This document shows positions 48,039 to 60,900 of a DNA stretch of 64,000 nt, in pieces. Every line of letters begins with the position of its first letter. Within the stretch, counting starts at the first letter, position 1. Source of the stretch: Neckera pumila (lineage: Eukaryota; Streptophyta; Bryopsida; Hypnales; Neckeraceae); the NCBI GenBank assembly GCA_963969595.1, contig OZ018415.1, positions 22,263,782 through 22,327,781 on the forward strand, in the 5' to 3' direction. The notes beneath the pieces are model-generated. The model had not been told where the DNA came from, made no database searches, and worked only from the letters and a program-made list of their open reading frames with translations. The position numbers and the translations under genes were made by a program.

Positions 48039-50346
48039 CTAAATTAACAAAACATTAACAATTTTTTGTTCATTTGGATACTAAACTGACCATCCTCACC
48101 AGATTTTAAAGTTTTTGTTACTTTGGTTAAAAAAGCCCATTCTGTTTTGTTGATTTTGGCACTATACATTTTGGGTACATAAACAACATTAACTCTGTCT
48201 GCCCAACTAATCCTTCAATTTCAACGCTTCTCTCAGGTTGCTGTACATTTTCATATTCTAAGGGTCTTCAGTCATAATCAATCCTCAATTCATTCCTCTG
48301 TTAGTCAACTCTTGATTTCGCTGCACTGTGTGTTGAAAGCAGAGAGCATGTTTGCACTATCACGTGATAGTACATTGGAAGTAAAAATTAATTTTTCATT
48401 CCCAATACATATGAACCTATAATGCAATACTGCCTGAAATTGAAGGGCACATTCGTAATAAGAAAAAACACAGTGCAAGTCACATAATTAATGTTCATCC
48501 AGTCTTCATTACATGAAGACTGGACTCCATCACATCTGGAAGTTCCATGTTATCCATTTCTTCCTACTTGATCCTCAGATGTACATGAACATACCATTGC
48601 TGCACACTATGGAATTGCATACTAAAACTTTTTTAACCTTCATTCTGCTTCAATCTACTGCACTAAAATTTATTGTTCATCTCCTATTCATGTATTTCCA
48701 TGTATTAAAAACCTTCATATACAAAAATATAAACACTTCATGTTCAAACCTAGAATACAGCAGTCATTATCAATCATATTTCACATCACTCATTAACCAT
48801 AGCAAATGTTGATTTCCTTTGTACGCACTATGTTCATTCAATTCCTGCAGACATCACTTAAAGAAAACCCAGTTGTAATAGGTGCAACCTTGAAATTTCT
48901 GACCTACCTCTACTTTCGTGGAAGGCAGGCATGGTAATCAATAAACTACATTACATTGCATAGTCATTAGTACTTTCATTCCATTCTGTGATTTCTGCCA
49001 TGCGTTCCTGCAGTCTTCAATTACCATACATGCTAACAAGTTCCATATAAACCATCACTACATAGACACTGATTTGCATATGGAAGCTCTCATCCACCTC
49101 ATTTGTTGTGATTTCCTCTCACTCTACTTCACTGCATCTGCCAAATCAATTAAACAGACCTTCCCCCCTCTCCTTCAATTCAAAGGCATGCCCATGAGAA
49201 ATGACCCTTACATGAAATAAAAGAAAGGAATGCTTTTGCTTATTTCCATATATTATAACCCATCACTCTTACATCATCAACAAACAATTGCTCTTCCAGG
49301 ACTGATCACTGCTTACAGCTTCCACGTCACTATGCAGTACACCTTTCCCTCCTTCCAGTTGACCAGGCCTTTGCGCTTTCCTGTTGTTGCATCTCTTGCA
49401 TCACTTGCGCATGAAGTCAATGTGAAACACAACCTTAGAATCGTTCATTATAGTAACATGCTCTGAAATCACATAGGCTCTAAAATTGGCAACTGTACTC
49501 AAATGTATAGTGCTTATACATGTCGCTTCTTCATAGCCTTCAGTAATGTCTGTACATTGTATATTTGAGGAGGTCGGCAATTTTAGAGCCCTATGCCACT
49601 TTAACTTCAAAATTTCATAACTAAATCTAAAAAAATTCAAAAAATATAAAATGACTTTGGTTAGATGCCAATTCCACTTGTCTTTCAAGTAAAATTTACT
49701 GGAAACTATTTCAAGAAAGTTGACCTCCTCAAAATTAACTTTTAGCTCTTAAATGGGCGATTTCTGGACCTGCCACCTTACAAAATTCCTAACTCCTTCT
49801 AGGTCTCTCTTGTTTGTTCAAAACCTTTAATACCTTCATGTAGAACAATGTCAGAACTTCCACCTAAGGATTCCAGAATTCATCTTCTTCTTCCTTTTCC
49901 TTCCTATATCACATGTACTGCTCTCACTTCCTACATTGCAGACATGTGCTCCTTTTTTTTCTCAAAGACAGAATTCCACAATTACAGCAAGCTCACAAAT
50001 GCAATTGAAACTCGTATACAACACTCCAGAGTCCTAATCAATCTACCTCTCCCCTGACCATGCTTACTAAACCTGACAGTAACAAGCTCTTCTCTTCCCA
50101 ATGTCACTTAGAGAAGCAATTGACATTCAGCTCCACAAGTTTACAATGCTTTCCTTTATAAAAAAGCAACCCATCCTGTCTCTTCTTCCATTCTGTCCTC
50201 TAATCACCATCATTTATTACACATCACATATCAATTCATGGCTACCACTCCTACCAGAAATTTGAAACTACTACTTTTGAACTATGGGGTCTACTACATC
50301 AATGGAAAAATTGATACCTTGTCATTGGGCAGCTTGTCATCTTATT
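48039..50346. other. Non-coding 3' part of the CACTA element
   Basis: Between the presumed terminus and the transposase stop codon the minus strand has no open frame of interest. The plus-strand frames here (for example 48513-48812 and 50284-50634) are low-complexity or antisense to the transposase. It probably contains subterminal and 3' untranslated sequence. Confidence 0.45.
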
Positions 50347-53300
50347 CTAGTTCTCGTCTTCCGAGGACTCTCCTATGTCCCTATCAAACATCATGGGATT
50401 TTGATCAACGTCCTGGTTGAAGTGTTCGTTCAGTTCAATATCTCTGCCCCCTGCAAGTTCATCTGGACAGTTTTCTGGAACATCAGCTCCCACATGCAGT
50501 CCCTCATGGTCCGCATCCTGCCCTATGGCAAACATCTGCGGCTCCTCCTCCTCCTCTGCTTCAATGTCAACTCTACGTCCTCTTACCTCCGTTCGCAACA
50601 CAACTCTCCAGCCAGGCTCATCTTCATCTTCTGAAAAAAAAACCTGATGGCAATAAATTGGGAAAGCAAATGACTCATATCCAAATGGTACACGTGCCCC
50701 AAAATTTGCCATAGTGAAGCCCCACTCATCTTTTTTCACTGTAGCATTTCGACCTCTATAATTTGCTTTAACCCAATCACAGACTAGGAGCAGTATGCAA
50801 TGCCTCCCGTAGTCCAGCTCTACAATCTCTTCTATTTCACCTATATATTCAAGTTCATCATGAATGATGTTGCGGTCTCGCCTCCCTGAGCGACACGGTT
50901 GTCAGAAAATAGCAGCAACTCCTGAGTCACAAGTGCTAGTAATGGTTTGCTCTGCACTCTTCACTCGGAAGTGGTACCCGTAAGCATACATGCTTCTGTA
51001 GTTCTTTGCTTGTCCAGAAGGCAATTTTGATGAGTCCTATACATCCTCTATAACCACCAGTCCTTCCTGTAAAGCATGCTGCACATCTTCTTCAAGCCAT
51101 TTGGCAAATGCAGGAATTTCTTCCAAACCTGGGGGAAATGGAGCCCCTCTCCGACCACCTCGGTGCGGATTTCTACGACGAAATTCATTCCGTGCATTGC
51201 TCCTCTCTTGCCATATTATCTCGTACCTCCTACAGTTCAAAAACCAGTACATCAGTGTATTCTGATCCCACATCAATTACCAATTCAAACATATGAGAAA
51301 CTATTCCTAGGTGCATTGCCATCATATCTTCAATAACTTCTCTCCTCTAGTGCATCCCCATTCCCCTCCCACATCTCTTCGTATCGTGCCATACAGGTGC
51401 TTCCCCATAACCCTCCCACATCTCTTTGTACTGTGCCATACAAATTCAAAAAAAACATTTAGTAATTTCATTTCCACCTCTTATAAATTAAATGTTGCTT
51501 GTCCCTACTAACTTCTTCATTTGTCCCTAAATTTCTCATTTTCAAGGTTGACCAACCACTCCCCTGCATATGTAGTTGTTCATGTTTATAATGAACAAAT
51601 ATGTCACTTCTTTCTTGTATATTGAGCCACAACCAAAGCATAAGCCCCTCTTTCCTCACAGCATCCCTACATTAGGCACCTTTTTTGAAGGATTGCCACC
51701 TCCTCATAAACTCAAGTTTCCTACCTCCAACTGGTAGTACAAATTTCAAAACGGCAACATATAATCAATCTTCCTGCCAACTCCCAAATATAACTTGTAC
51801 ATTCTTTATGCCATGCTTGTCTTACAATTACCCTCCTTTAATGCACTACAGTCTTATCACATTGCTTCAATGATCCACTTCTGTAAATGCATTTGTAATC
51901 CCACAACTTTTTCCTAGGAAAAGGGCAATACGTAGATTGCCTTACAGAATTTCCCACTTCCTCAAACTTAAACTACTGTCCCAAATGAATACATCACAAT
52001 ACCATACTACATTAATTCTACTCTTCTCATTTTCGTCTTATGCAACATACAATCAGCATTTTCCTAAAACAAAGCATTAATTAAGCACTACATTAGTCTG
52101 CTATTACACCAACCACTACACATCATCCTCCAGTTTTGAGAATGCTACACTGCTTACAAATAAATGCAATTACTTTTCATAGAAGGAGAAATGAAAATGA
52201 CATCCCACCCAAGCAGTTTCATATTCTTAGGACCTTCTTGTAATTAGTAATAAAACTCATGCACTTAGAATGGTGTGCCATTGAAATCAACCAGCTCTTG
52301 GACTATACGTTGCTACATTGAAAAAAAGAGGAACTACCTCTCAGTGATGATTCCTATTCCACATCCACAGCTTTGAGAGCACATTGCCTTCTTGCAGCCC
52401 TCCAAGCAACTCTGCTCACACAAAGACCTTGGAGTTACTACTTCAGTTTTAAAAACCTTTCTATTCCACTTTGGTGTCATCCTCTCAAATTCAGTACATT
52501 TTCATGTAGTGAGTCTTCTTCCAAAAAAAACAAAAACAACCTACAACCACTGTACACATTTGTCTCATGCCAGCTTCCCATTTCTTATAACACGTTCATT
52601 TTCATTTCCCTGTCCCTTCTGGTGAACATAACAAATAATTAGTTTTAATAAGCAAGACACAATCCTAAGTAACGGCCACCTGTACATTTCCCTTATTTCA
52701 GTGTACAAATAATATGCATTTGACAAACTGGTTGATTTCAGAGACCACTTCATAGAATTATCAACAATCATTCAACATAACACAAAAATAAAAAACTTCT
52801 GAATGGCCTGTCAGAGACTTGAGTACCCCTACTTTAAGAAGACTTCAAAAAAAAACTTACCTTAACCTATGTTCTATCACATAAACTTCCATGAGAGTCT
52901 TTTTCATGTCAACTAACAAATGGCATAATACTCTGATGGTTCTTCTCACTCTTCCTCCTGCTATTCACATTAATGAATTCACAGTGGACAATTTCAATTC
53001 ATTGAATCACACAAAGAACTAATTCAATTCTGCATTTCCTTTTTTCCTCTCCAAAAAACTCTTCTTGCCTGCAAGACCCCTACATATCCTTAACTCCTAA
53101 GACTGTTGGTAACATCACTTGGGTACTCCAATACTAGAAATGAACAAAAACATAAAATCACTCCTCCCATAGGTTTAGGGTTCACCTCCGTTGGGTTCAG
53201 AAACTCTCACCGGCGGTATGGCTCAATGTGGGATGCATTATCCAAAATGAATTCATGCATCGCTCTTTGTAGTTCTTCTGACAACAGCTTTGTCTTCCCT

Positions 53301-56300
53301 TTATCCTCCACAATCTTGTCCACCATTGTAGACTCCTCCTTGTCATCCCAAACTCTTCGAGACGTCATACTGTATTCGAACATGTACTCGGTGATGAACC
53401 CCAAAGCCTCCTCTGCTTCATAACCTTGGGCAATGTTGCCTTCAAGTCTGGCCAAATTTCTGACAAATCCTTTTAAATTCTTGAAGTATCGTTCATATGG
53501 ATACATCCATCTTGTATGAACAGGACCACACAAGAATAGTTCTTCCACCAAATGGTTCGGCACGTGTGACATGATGTCAAAAAAAGAAGGGGGCATCACT
53601 TTTTCCAACATATACATAGTCTCCGCTGAATCTGCTTGCAATTGCTCTTTTTCATCTCTGTTCACAGACTTCGCAGACAGCTTTTTGAACAATCGCCCTA
53701 ATCATACAATTGCACCTGCAAGAGCCTTGCTTGAAATCCTCCTATAACATAAAGGTAGAATTTGCTGCAAGAGCACATGAAAATTGTGTGACTTCAAACT
53801 GCTCAGCTTTCCTTTGCTAATTTTATTATACAGTGTGGAAACATAATGTATAGGTGTCCTCAAATTTTGAAGCACTCGAAACACCTTCGCCTTATCATTC
53901 TTTGACAGCACATATGATGCACTAGGCATGTGCAGTTGATCACGGTTTACACCACGAGCTTATAAATGCAGATGAGGTCGTATACCACGGACTTGCATGT
54001 CGGCTCTGACAGCTGGTGTGTCCTTCTCACCCATTGTGGTCTTCAATATGTTCTTTGACAATTTTTTCTCGCAATGCATTACATCAAGAACATGGCGCAC
54101 TGGCAGATCCTAGCACAAACAATCCAAACACATGAAACCAGTGTGAGAGCTTAATCAAACAGATGAGGCTCATAAGTGTAAACAATCTCATATTCATCAC
54201 ATATTCAGCTTCTTTGCTACACTATGGACTTGACATATAGCTACAGCATACCTTGACATTCTGTGCATCCTCCCAGAAGAAAAAAAAGAATGTCTATTAG
54301 TGCCTACTTCTACACATGTCCCACAGTACTTGCTATGCACATTCTTCTACAATAAAGGCCACATGAACTCTGTCACGAAGAAGTCAAAATCATACAAGCA
54401 TCAATTGAGGAAAAATACTGACGACTGTCCAATTCCATTTGATATTCAAATACCGAAAAAAAACCCATTGTCTCTAAATAGCTCTCCCTGTATTGCAATC
54501 TAGTACAACTCATTGATGCCTACATTGCACTTCCCTTTCCTTCTTCTTTTCTGAAATTTAAAAACAAACAAACAAACATGTCAAGTACGTAATTCAAATG
54601 GTATTCAACCATAGGGAACAGAGTCCGGGCTTCAAATTCAATGACATGACTGAAGCATCCCCCTTATTACAATAAATGATTTTCTGCATAATTTCTCCCC
54701 TTGAAACATTCATAACTTCAGAGTCCAAACATTGCAAGGTCCACATGCAAAAATAAATTTAAACTCGTAAATCACACAGAGCTCTTCATTTTGAGTAAGG
54801 AGTTCACAGTGAATGAAACATACCACCAATGATGAACTATTCATTCATTTTGACTTAATTCCAAGTTCATTTAATAGAACTCTTACTGACACTTTGTAGA
54901 CAACAGCTGCACATTTAAAAAAGAGGCACTCTGACAATTATCGCACTCAAAGTTTGTTCTCCCTAACTCAAGAGCTCTGTCCATTACCCTATCAAATTCA
55001 TGGGCATTTCAACAATTCCTCTTGCAAACAAAAGACACATTTTAGAATTCCATTGCCACTACCACAAAATATTTCCAGTACGACAAAGAAGGCTTTGCTC
55101 ACAATTCATATTCAAAACTAGTTCTTCCCATGGTAAGCAAGGTTTATGGTGATCTCTTAAAATGCTCCCTGTAGACACCCTTTACACTCTGCACGCTCCA
55201 ATTAAAAAAACAAATAAAAACTAATAATCAATATTACATGTGCTATAGAAGACTGCAACACAATCAAAACCTACTAACCGTTACAAGTTCAATTCTTTTA
55301 ACTCGTACCGACATTTCACAAAAAAACCACACATTAGACAAGCAGGATGCCGTCCTCTTCAAACTACTATAACTCTGTAGTTTGGACTTCTCAACAAACC
55401 GTTTATCAACCATGGACCACAAATTGATTTCCAGTGAAGCAATACGAAACACACTCCTGACATAGTTGACAATCTAATGATCAAAATTCATCGACTCATT
55501 GAAACCATTTGAACAAATTAAGCGAAACTTATGTTCAATACCTTAGAACTACAACACAACTATGTTCATTCCTGGAAATTCAAAGTGAAGCGCACAATTA
55601 ACGGTCACTGTGAATCTCAAACTCCGGAATTGCTGATGCCAAAATAGTTTAAAAATTTCAGAGTACTACGCCAACTTCGACAAAGACAGCCATCCATTCA
55701 GGCTACCCAAACAATGACTAGAAATGAAGACAAAGCACAAAGACTACGACTCTACAAATGGCAAAACACTACTGGCACTAATAGACCACAATATTCTAAG
55801 AAGCAAGCGGTAATTGGCCAATGTGGAGGATGTTTGAAATTCACTATCACAATGTAAGGTTTCAGGGTTTTTCTGCCAACAATGTCTCCTTCAATTGACC
55901 TTTTCCCACATTGCACTACCATCACAAGGATTCTTTTGGCATGAACTCAACTCCTTTCAGGCTGTCCACAACTTGGTGTTGAAAACAACGTCACTACTGA
56001 CACCGCCACTGCCAACTAACGTTGCAAGTGCGATCTAGGATTTTCCAAAAGCAATGGACATGGACTGTCCACAGAAGCAATGCTATGAACAATTACTTCA
56101 ATGGGTTTACGTCTACCATTTTTGCTCTCAATCAACTTTCACGCTTCTATGAAAATCCCTTCCAGGCAATCCCACCTCTTACAAATAAAACAGCAATGTC
56201 TATACTATTTCCTACCCAGAAAAAAAAAATGTTACCTTGCACTGGGTAATTAGTAATTATTCCACAGTGAGGCTTTCTCTACTGCAAAAGAACTTCCAAT

Positions 56301-57923
56301 CCAGTACACTGCATATGAAGTGTCATCCACTCCCTATGATTGTCCACAAAATCCCCCCCTCCCCCTCCCCCACCCCATGCTTCTTTTTAAAAGTTGAATA
56401 GTACTCGCACATTCATTTAAACACAATAAATTATCATGACAAATGTATTTTGTCTTGAAAATAAATAAGTGGATACATACCTTCCAATATGGAAGCAAGA
56501 AAAAAATACTGCAACGCTTCACACCATGCAGCTTCACAGGGTCTGCATTTGAGTTCTCCACTCCCCCATCCGCCAAGAACCTTGACCTCTGGGTATCCCA
56601 CCGAAGCACTTCTTTGCCTGTTGGTCTTGTTGGAGGCAATTGCCACTCCTGGTGGTTGTTGAATGATGCTCTTTCTTGACGGAATCTGTGATTCTCAGCC
56701 AAATATCGTCTGCCGCCTAGGTATATCATTTTCCCTAACAGCCTTGCACATTCACTACAAGTTTCTGGCCCACATAGAGGACAACCTTTATACCCATGGA
56801 CTTGATGTCCTGACAATAATCCGTATGCTGGAAAATCATTGACGGTCCACATTAATAGGGCTCTCAAAGTAAAATTCCTTTCCCCTGCTGGCTTAGCTAT
56901 ATTCACCGCTGCAACTCCTTCCCAGAGCTCCAGCAAATCATTGACTAGAGGGGCCATGAAAACATCAATGTTTTCAGCTGTCGGCGCTTTCGGACCAGGA
57001 ATTAATATAGCAAGAGATATAAAGAATTTTTTAGTTAACAACCATGGTGGAAGGTTATAAATGGTTATCAAGAGAACCCAAGTGGAGTGCTTCATTGCAT
57101 TATTCTTAAAAGGAATAATGCCGTCTCCTACTAATCCAAGTCGCAGATTTGTTAGAATGGAAGCAAAGTTTAGATATGCTGCGTCTATGGCTTTCCATTG
57201 ATCACTGTCAGCTACTGACCACATTTTTTGACTTTGAGACTTGTTAGAACTATACCAGGTCATATGCTTTGCTATTTTGGGACACCTAAACATCCTTAAG
57301 AGATGTTTCACAACATCAAAATAACGGACTAATCGTTTAGGAACTTTGTTAGAACCTTCAACATACTGTGCACTACTACATGTAGGACAGCTTGTCAAGT
57401 TCTCATTGTCACCTTCATACAGGAAATGACTGTTAGGGCAACAATGAATTTGCCTGTGTTTCAAGCCCCACTTCATCAAAAGGCTTTTCACTTCGTACGC
57501 CGTTCTAGGAAAGCAATTAGATGTCGGCAGCACATCTCCAGCAAGCCACGTAAGCAAAGCATCAAGGAAGGTGTTCGGCACAGAATACAGGCTACAAAGA
57601 GAGAAAATGATTATACCGCATTGCAGGCGGTTCACCTGACTACCCTCAAAGATTTTTTGAGTTGATTGCCGTAAAAGGTTTTCCATGTCATCATCATTCA
57701 ATTCTTCCTCTTCCTCAAAGTCCTCTTCATTGCCTGTTCGCTGCCCTTCTTCATTCATAACATTCTCATGAATGTCGTCCATGCGAGCAAACGCGTCTCG
57801 TGCCATACTGTCAATGTCTACGGTAGTCCTCTCCGGCCACATGAATGCACCATCCGCTTCGTGTTCATCTGAGTGACGATACGCTTCCTCCTCTCTGTTT
57901 GGATGACGACCAGGATCCCTCAT
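50347..57923 (-). pseudogene. CACTA transposase (tnp2/Transposase_21 with DUF4218 and DUF4216), four nonsense codons
   Basis: Three exons fit: from ATG 57923 (or an upstream exon) to 56481, 54109-53211, and 51229-50347; the introns are GT/AG and the first junction is phase 0. Exon 1 has an acidic N-terminus (EEDFEEEEELNDDDMENLL), then the tnp2 core with YNLPPWL, LIPGPKAPT, a MWTVNDFPAYGLLSGHQ block and GCPLCGPETC. Exon 2 has LDVMHCEK, LKSHNFHVLLQ and a DUF4218 part (MPPSFFDIMSHVPNHLVEEL). Exon 3 has a DUF4216 part (KKDEWGFTMANFG, then PGWRVVLR). The frame is interrupted at 53960-53962 (TAA), 53702-53704 (TGA), 51037-51039 (TAG) and 50902-50904 (TGA), without frameshifts. The enzyme would excise and insert CACTA elements in the nucleus. 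The copy is dead as read, but its frame is otherwise preserved, so inactivation seems recent. Confidence 0.85.
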
Positions 57924-57938
57924 GTTTTGGCCGTCCAC

Positions 57939-60900
57939 TGTCTGGAGGCCAAAACATGTAAATGAGTACGTGTAATGAAAATTGGTTCAAATGCACAATG
58001 AATATAAATAAAATGATGAAAGAGGCGTTGAGAATTTCAAACACCACATTCATGGTACATGGCTTCCCTCTTTCAGTTCCAATACACTCAACACATATAG
58101 AAGGCATATAACTTACTAACATGTACCTACACATTTTATCTACATATAGTTCCTGGAAAGTTTTGAAAGTAACTAAATTATTAGTAGTGCATGCGGATTA
58201 TCAACCACTGCAGTCATTGACCATTACTGGGTATATTAGATACGGATCACGTCCGTTTCTTGTGTGGTGCCTAGCAACAGTCTCCACTTTCTGTACTCGA
58301 CCGCCTCTGCAGAGACTGCAAGTGCAAAGATATTCAATCAATCCCAAGCGGTTAGCTATGGAACGCTCGATGTGGTAAGCGGAGTTGAGTGTTGGATGCA
58401 TCCTGTGAACAAGTTCCACCAAACTAGTTAATTACACTTTCGTATCGGACATTGACAAAACCAACGTCAATTGACCCTGTCTAAACATACCCACCGCTCA
58501 CTAAAGTTGTGGACAATGTGCAAAAGTCCTTCACAAGTGCATTCACATTCAACTACAGCACTACCATTTCTAATACCGCAGTTCTACTTATCTTCAAATG
58601 AAGACGGAATGCATAGGCGATTCTACATTGCTTTGCAGTGGGAGTTCTAGATCTCTCCCATAGTACAATGCAGTGCAATTTATCGAACAAGTATAATTAA
58701 ACAGTTCACTTCATTTCCAGCAACTTCTGGGGTGCGGCCTTTCTGTGTGTACCTACTATGAATCCAACATGAACTCTGCTAAATAGACCCATGACATGAT
58801 TCTGTACTTGAACTCTCCCTCCCAAAGTATTCATAATATTTTACATTTCCATTTCCCACGGGTTTATTCAAAATTGATCCCCAAGGAAACATACTTTCAT
58901 GGCTTCTTTTCTTTCCGTTTTGCACTACAAAAATTGCAAAGCACTGAGAAGCCGACGATGACCTCCGTTTTCAAATTGAACGCGACGCAATGCCAGACAT
59001 CCAACTCCTTAGGAATCGCTCACCGTAACACTACACAAGAATGCAGGAAAACATTGTTACCCAAGTATTAATGTGCACTTCTTCATTGTCTACAATTAAC
59101 TAAGACCCGAAAAGGGCAATACATGACAGTTGTCGGCATTCACGCAAGGGATATTCACATGAAGTTTACGTTAATTGATTGGATTACTAATTCCTGCAAG
59201 TTTTCACTTCTTCCTTTTTGAGATCTTCGGTAATTCAAAAAACTTATTTCCAAGTCAGATTATAAAGACTGTTTGGGCTTTTGAATCAAACCTATTCTTT
59301 CAGCTGGTTTTCTATACTTGGAAATCTCAATTCCCTGATGCCTGACATTGATGATAGCACCACTTGTACACCAGCCACTTCTTCCATAAGGTACTGTCCA
59401 AGATTCTCATACGTAAGGAGAAGTTGTTGACATTACTCATAGTACAAAACTATGAGGCGTACATCACATTTCAATTGTAAGTGTTCTGCCGGAAGTCTAT
59501 GCTGTGGGCCCCTAAAAACATACCTGAATAATAGCTTCTTAGTAAAGACAACAAACAACTCTCCAAGTCATACATCCAAAGAGCAGTAAATACGTTCGTC
59601 GTCTTCTCCAAACAAAGTACGCACTCACAGCTCCAGATCTTTCTTGACGCACCTGAAAAAAAAGGTTGAGCACAAGAAAATGAAAACATCAATCATTATA
59701 CGCTGCACATTCTGAATACAATGACCACAAACATGCATGTCTTCTATTTCCTTTCACGCATACAATCCACTTCACAAGCAGTAACTTCAAATGACCATGC
59801 ATTCACCGTGGCATTCACAGCGCATAATTGTTACATTAGCAAAATCCTCTTTCATTGGCTGCCACTGGGGCCAGGTACTTGCTAATTACTATTGTCCTCA
59901 TACAGAAATCGACACTACTTTTCTAAAGAATTGGCCTTCTTTAGGATTTCTTTGGACTCTTTCAGCATGTAGACCTAGCAGTTGCTACTTCATGTGGACC
60001 TCCCTGCCATGACTCCTACTACACCCAAGGGGGCGTCGTAAAACTCCTATTATGACATTCTCTAGCAGCGGACAACTTGATTGCACCAAGGCGTACTGAG
60101 AATGCGGAGTCTCCCGGCATATGCCTTGGCAATGTTCACTTGACATTCACACTTTTCACTAGTTACCACCAGTTCCTACAGTTTTGCTTTTGTTATCATC
60201 AGTACTGTTCAGTGTTCATGGAGTCCGTGAATTTTTGGAGCTTCATCAGCCTTATTAGTGAACACATCAATTCATAATTAGAATTATGGAAATTTTTTGC
60301 TTCGACCAACATTTAATTACGTATTCCTCTTCAATTAAATGTACATTTACAGAAGGGAGACTTGGACAAGTCATAATACAGCGACTGTATATACAAACAA
60401 TATCCAACACCTTTTGATAAACGTTCTCTGAATTAGACAATGCACTTCTTATTACCCTCTATTCCATTACTCTGAACTATAAAATTAAATGCCCAATCAA
60501 TAATGCAATGTTGACATGAAAGACTTGATAAACTACTTACAGTTGAGATGTCTTTACAAGTGGAAATTACCAAACTCCACCCTATATCATACCGTCTTGT
60601 AAATAGCTTGCAATTTTTTCCAGTAGCCGAAAATAAACTTTGATGATATAATTGCAAGACAAGGTCCTCCAAAAGCCGCTATACTTTTCAAGTACAGCAC
60701 ATGACGACTTCTGAAAAAGTTGCAAATGTCCTTACTGTTAGCAACAAACATGACATTTCTGAACATGAAGGTGTGATCTACCTTTGAGCAATACATTCTG
60801 TAGACATTTACATACACAGAGATTGGCCATCTATCAATAATGAGGATCATTACTTAATGTACACAAGAAGGAAACCCACATGTTCAAAAGTGCCTATACA

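Noticed and set aside
52373..52642. Plus-strand frames between transposase exons
   Set aside because: Low-complexity Phe/Ser/Leu peptides from C/T-rich intron DNA, without splice context.
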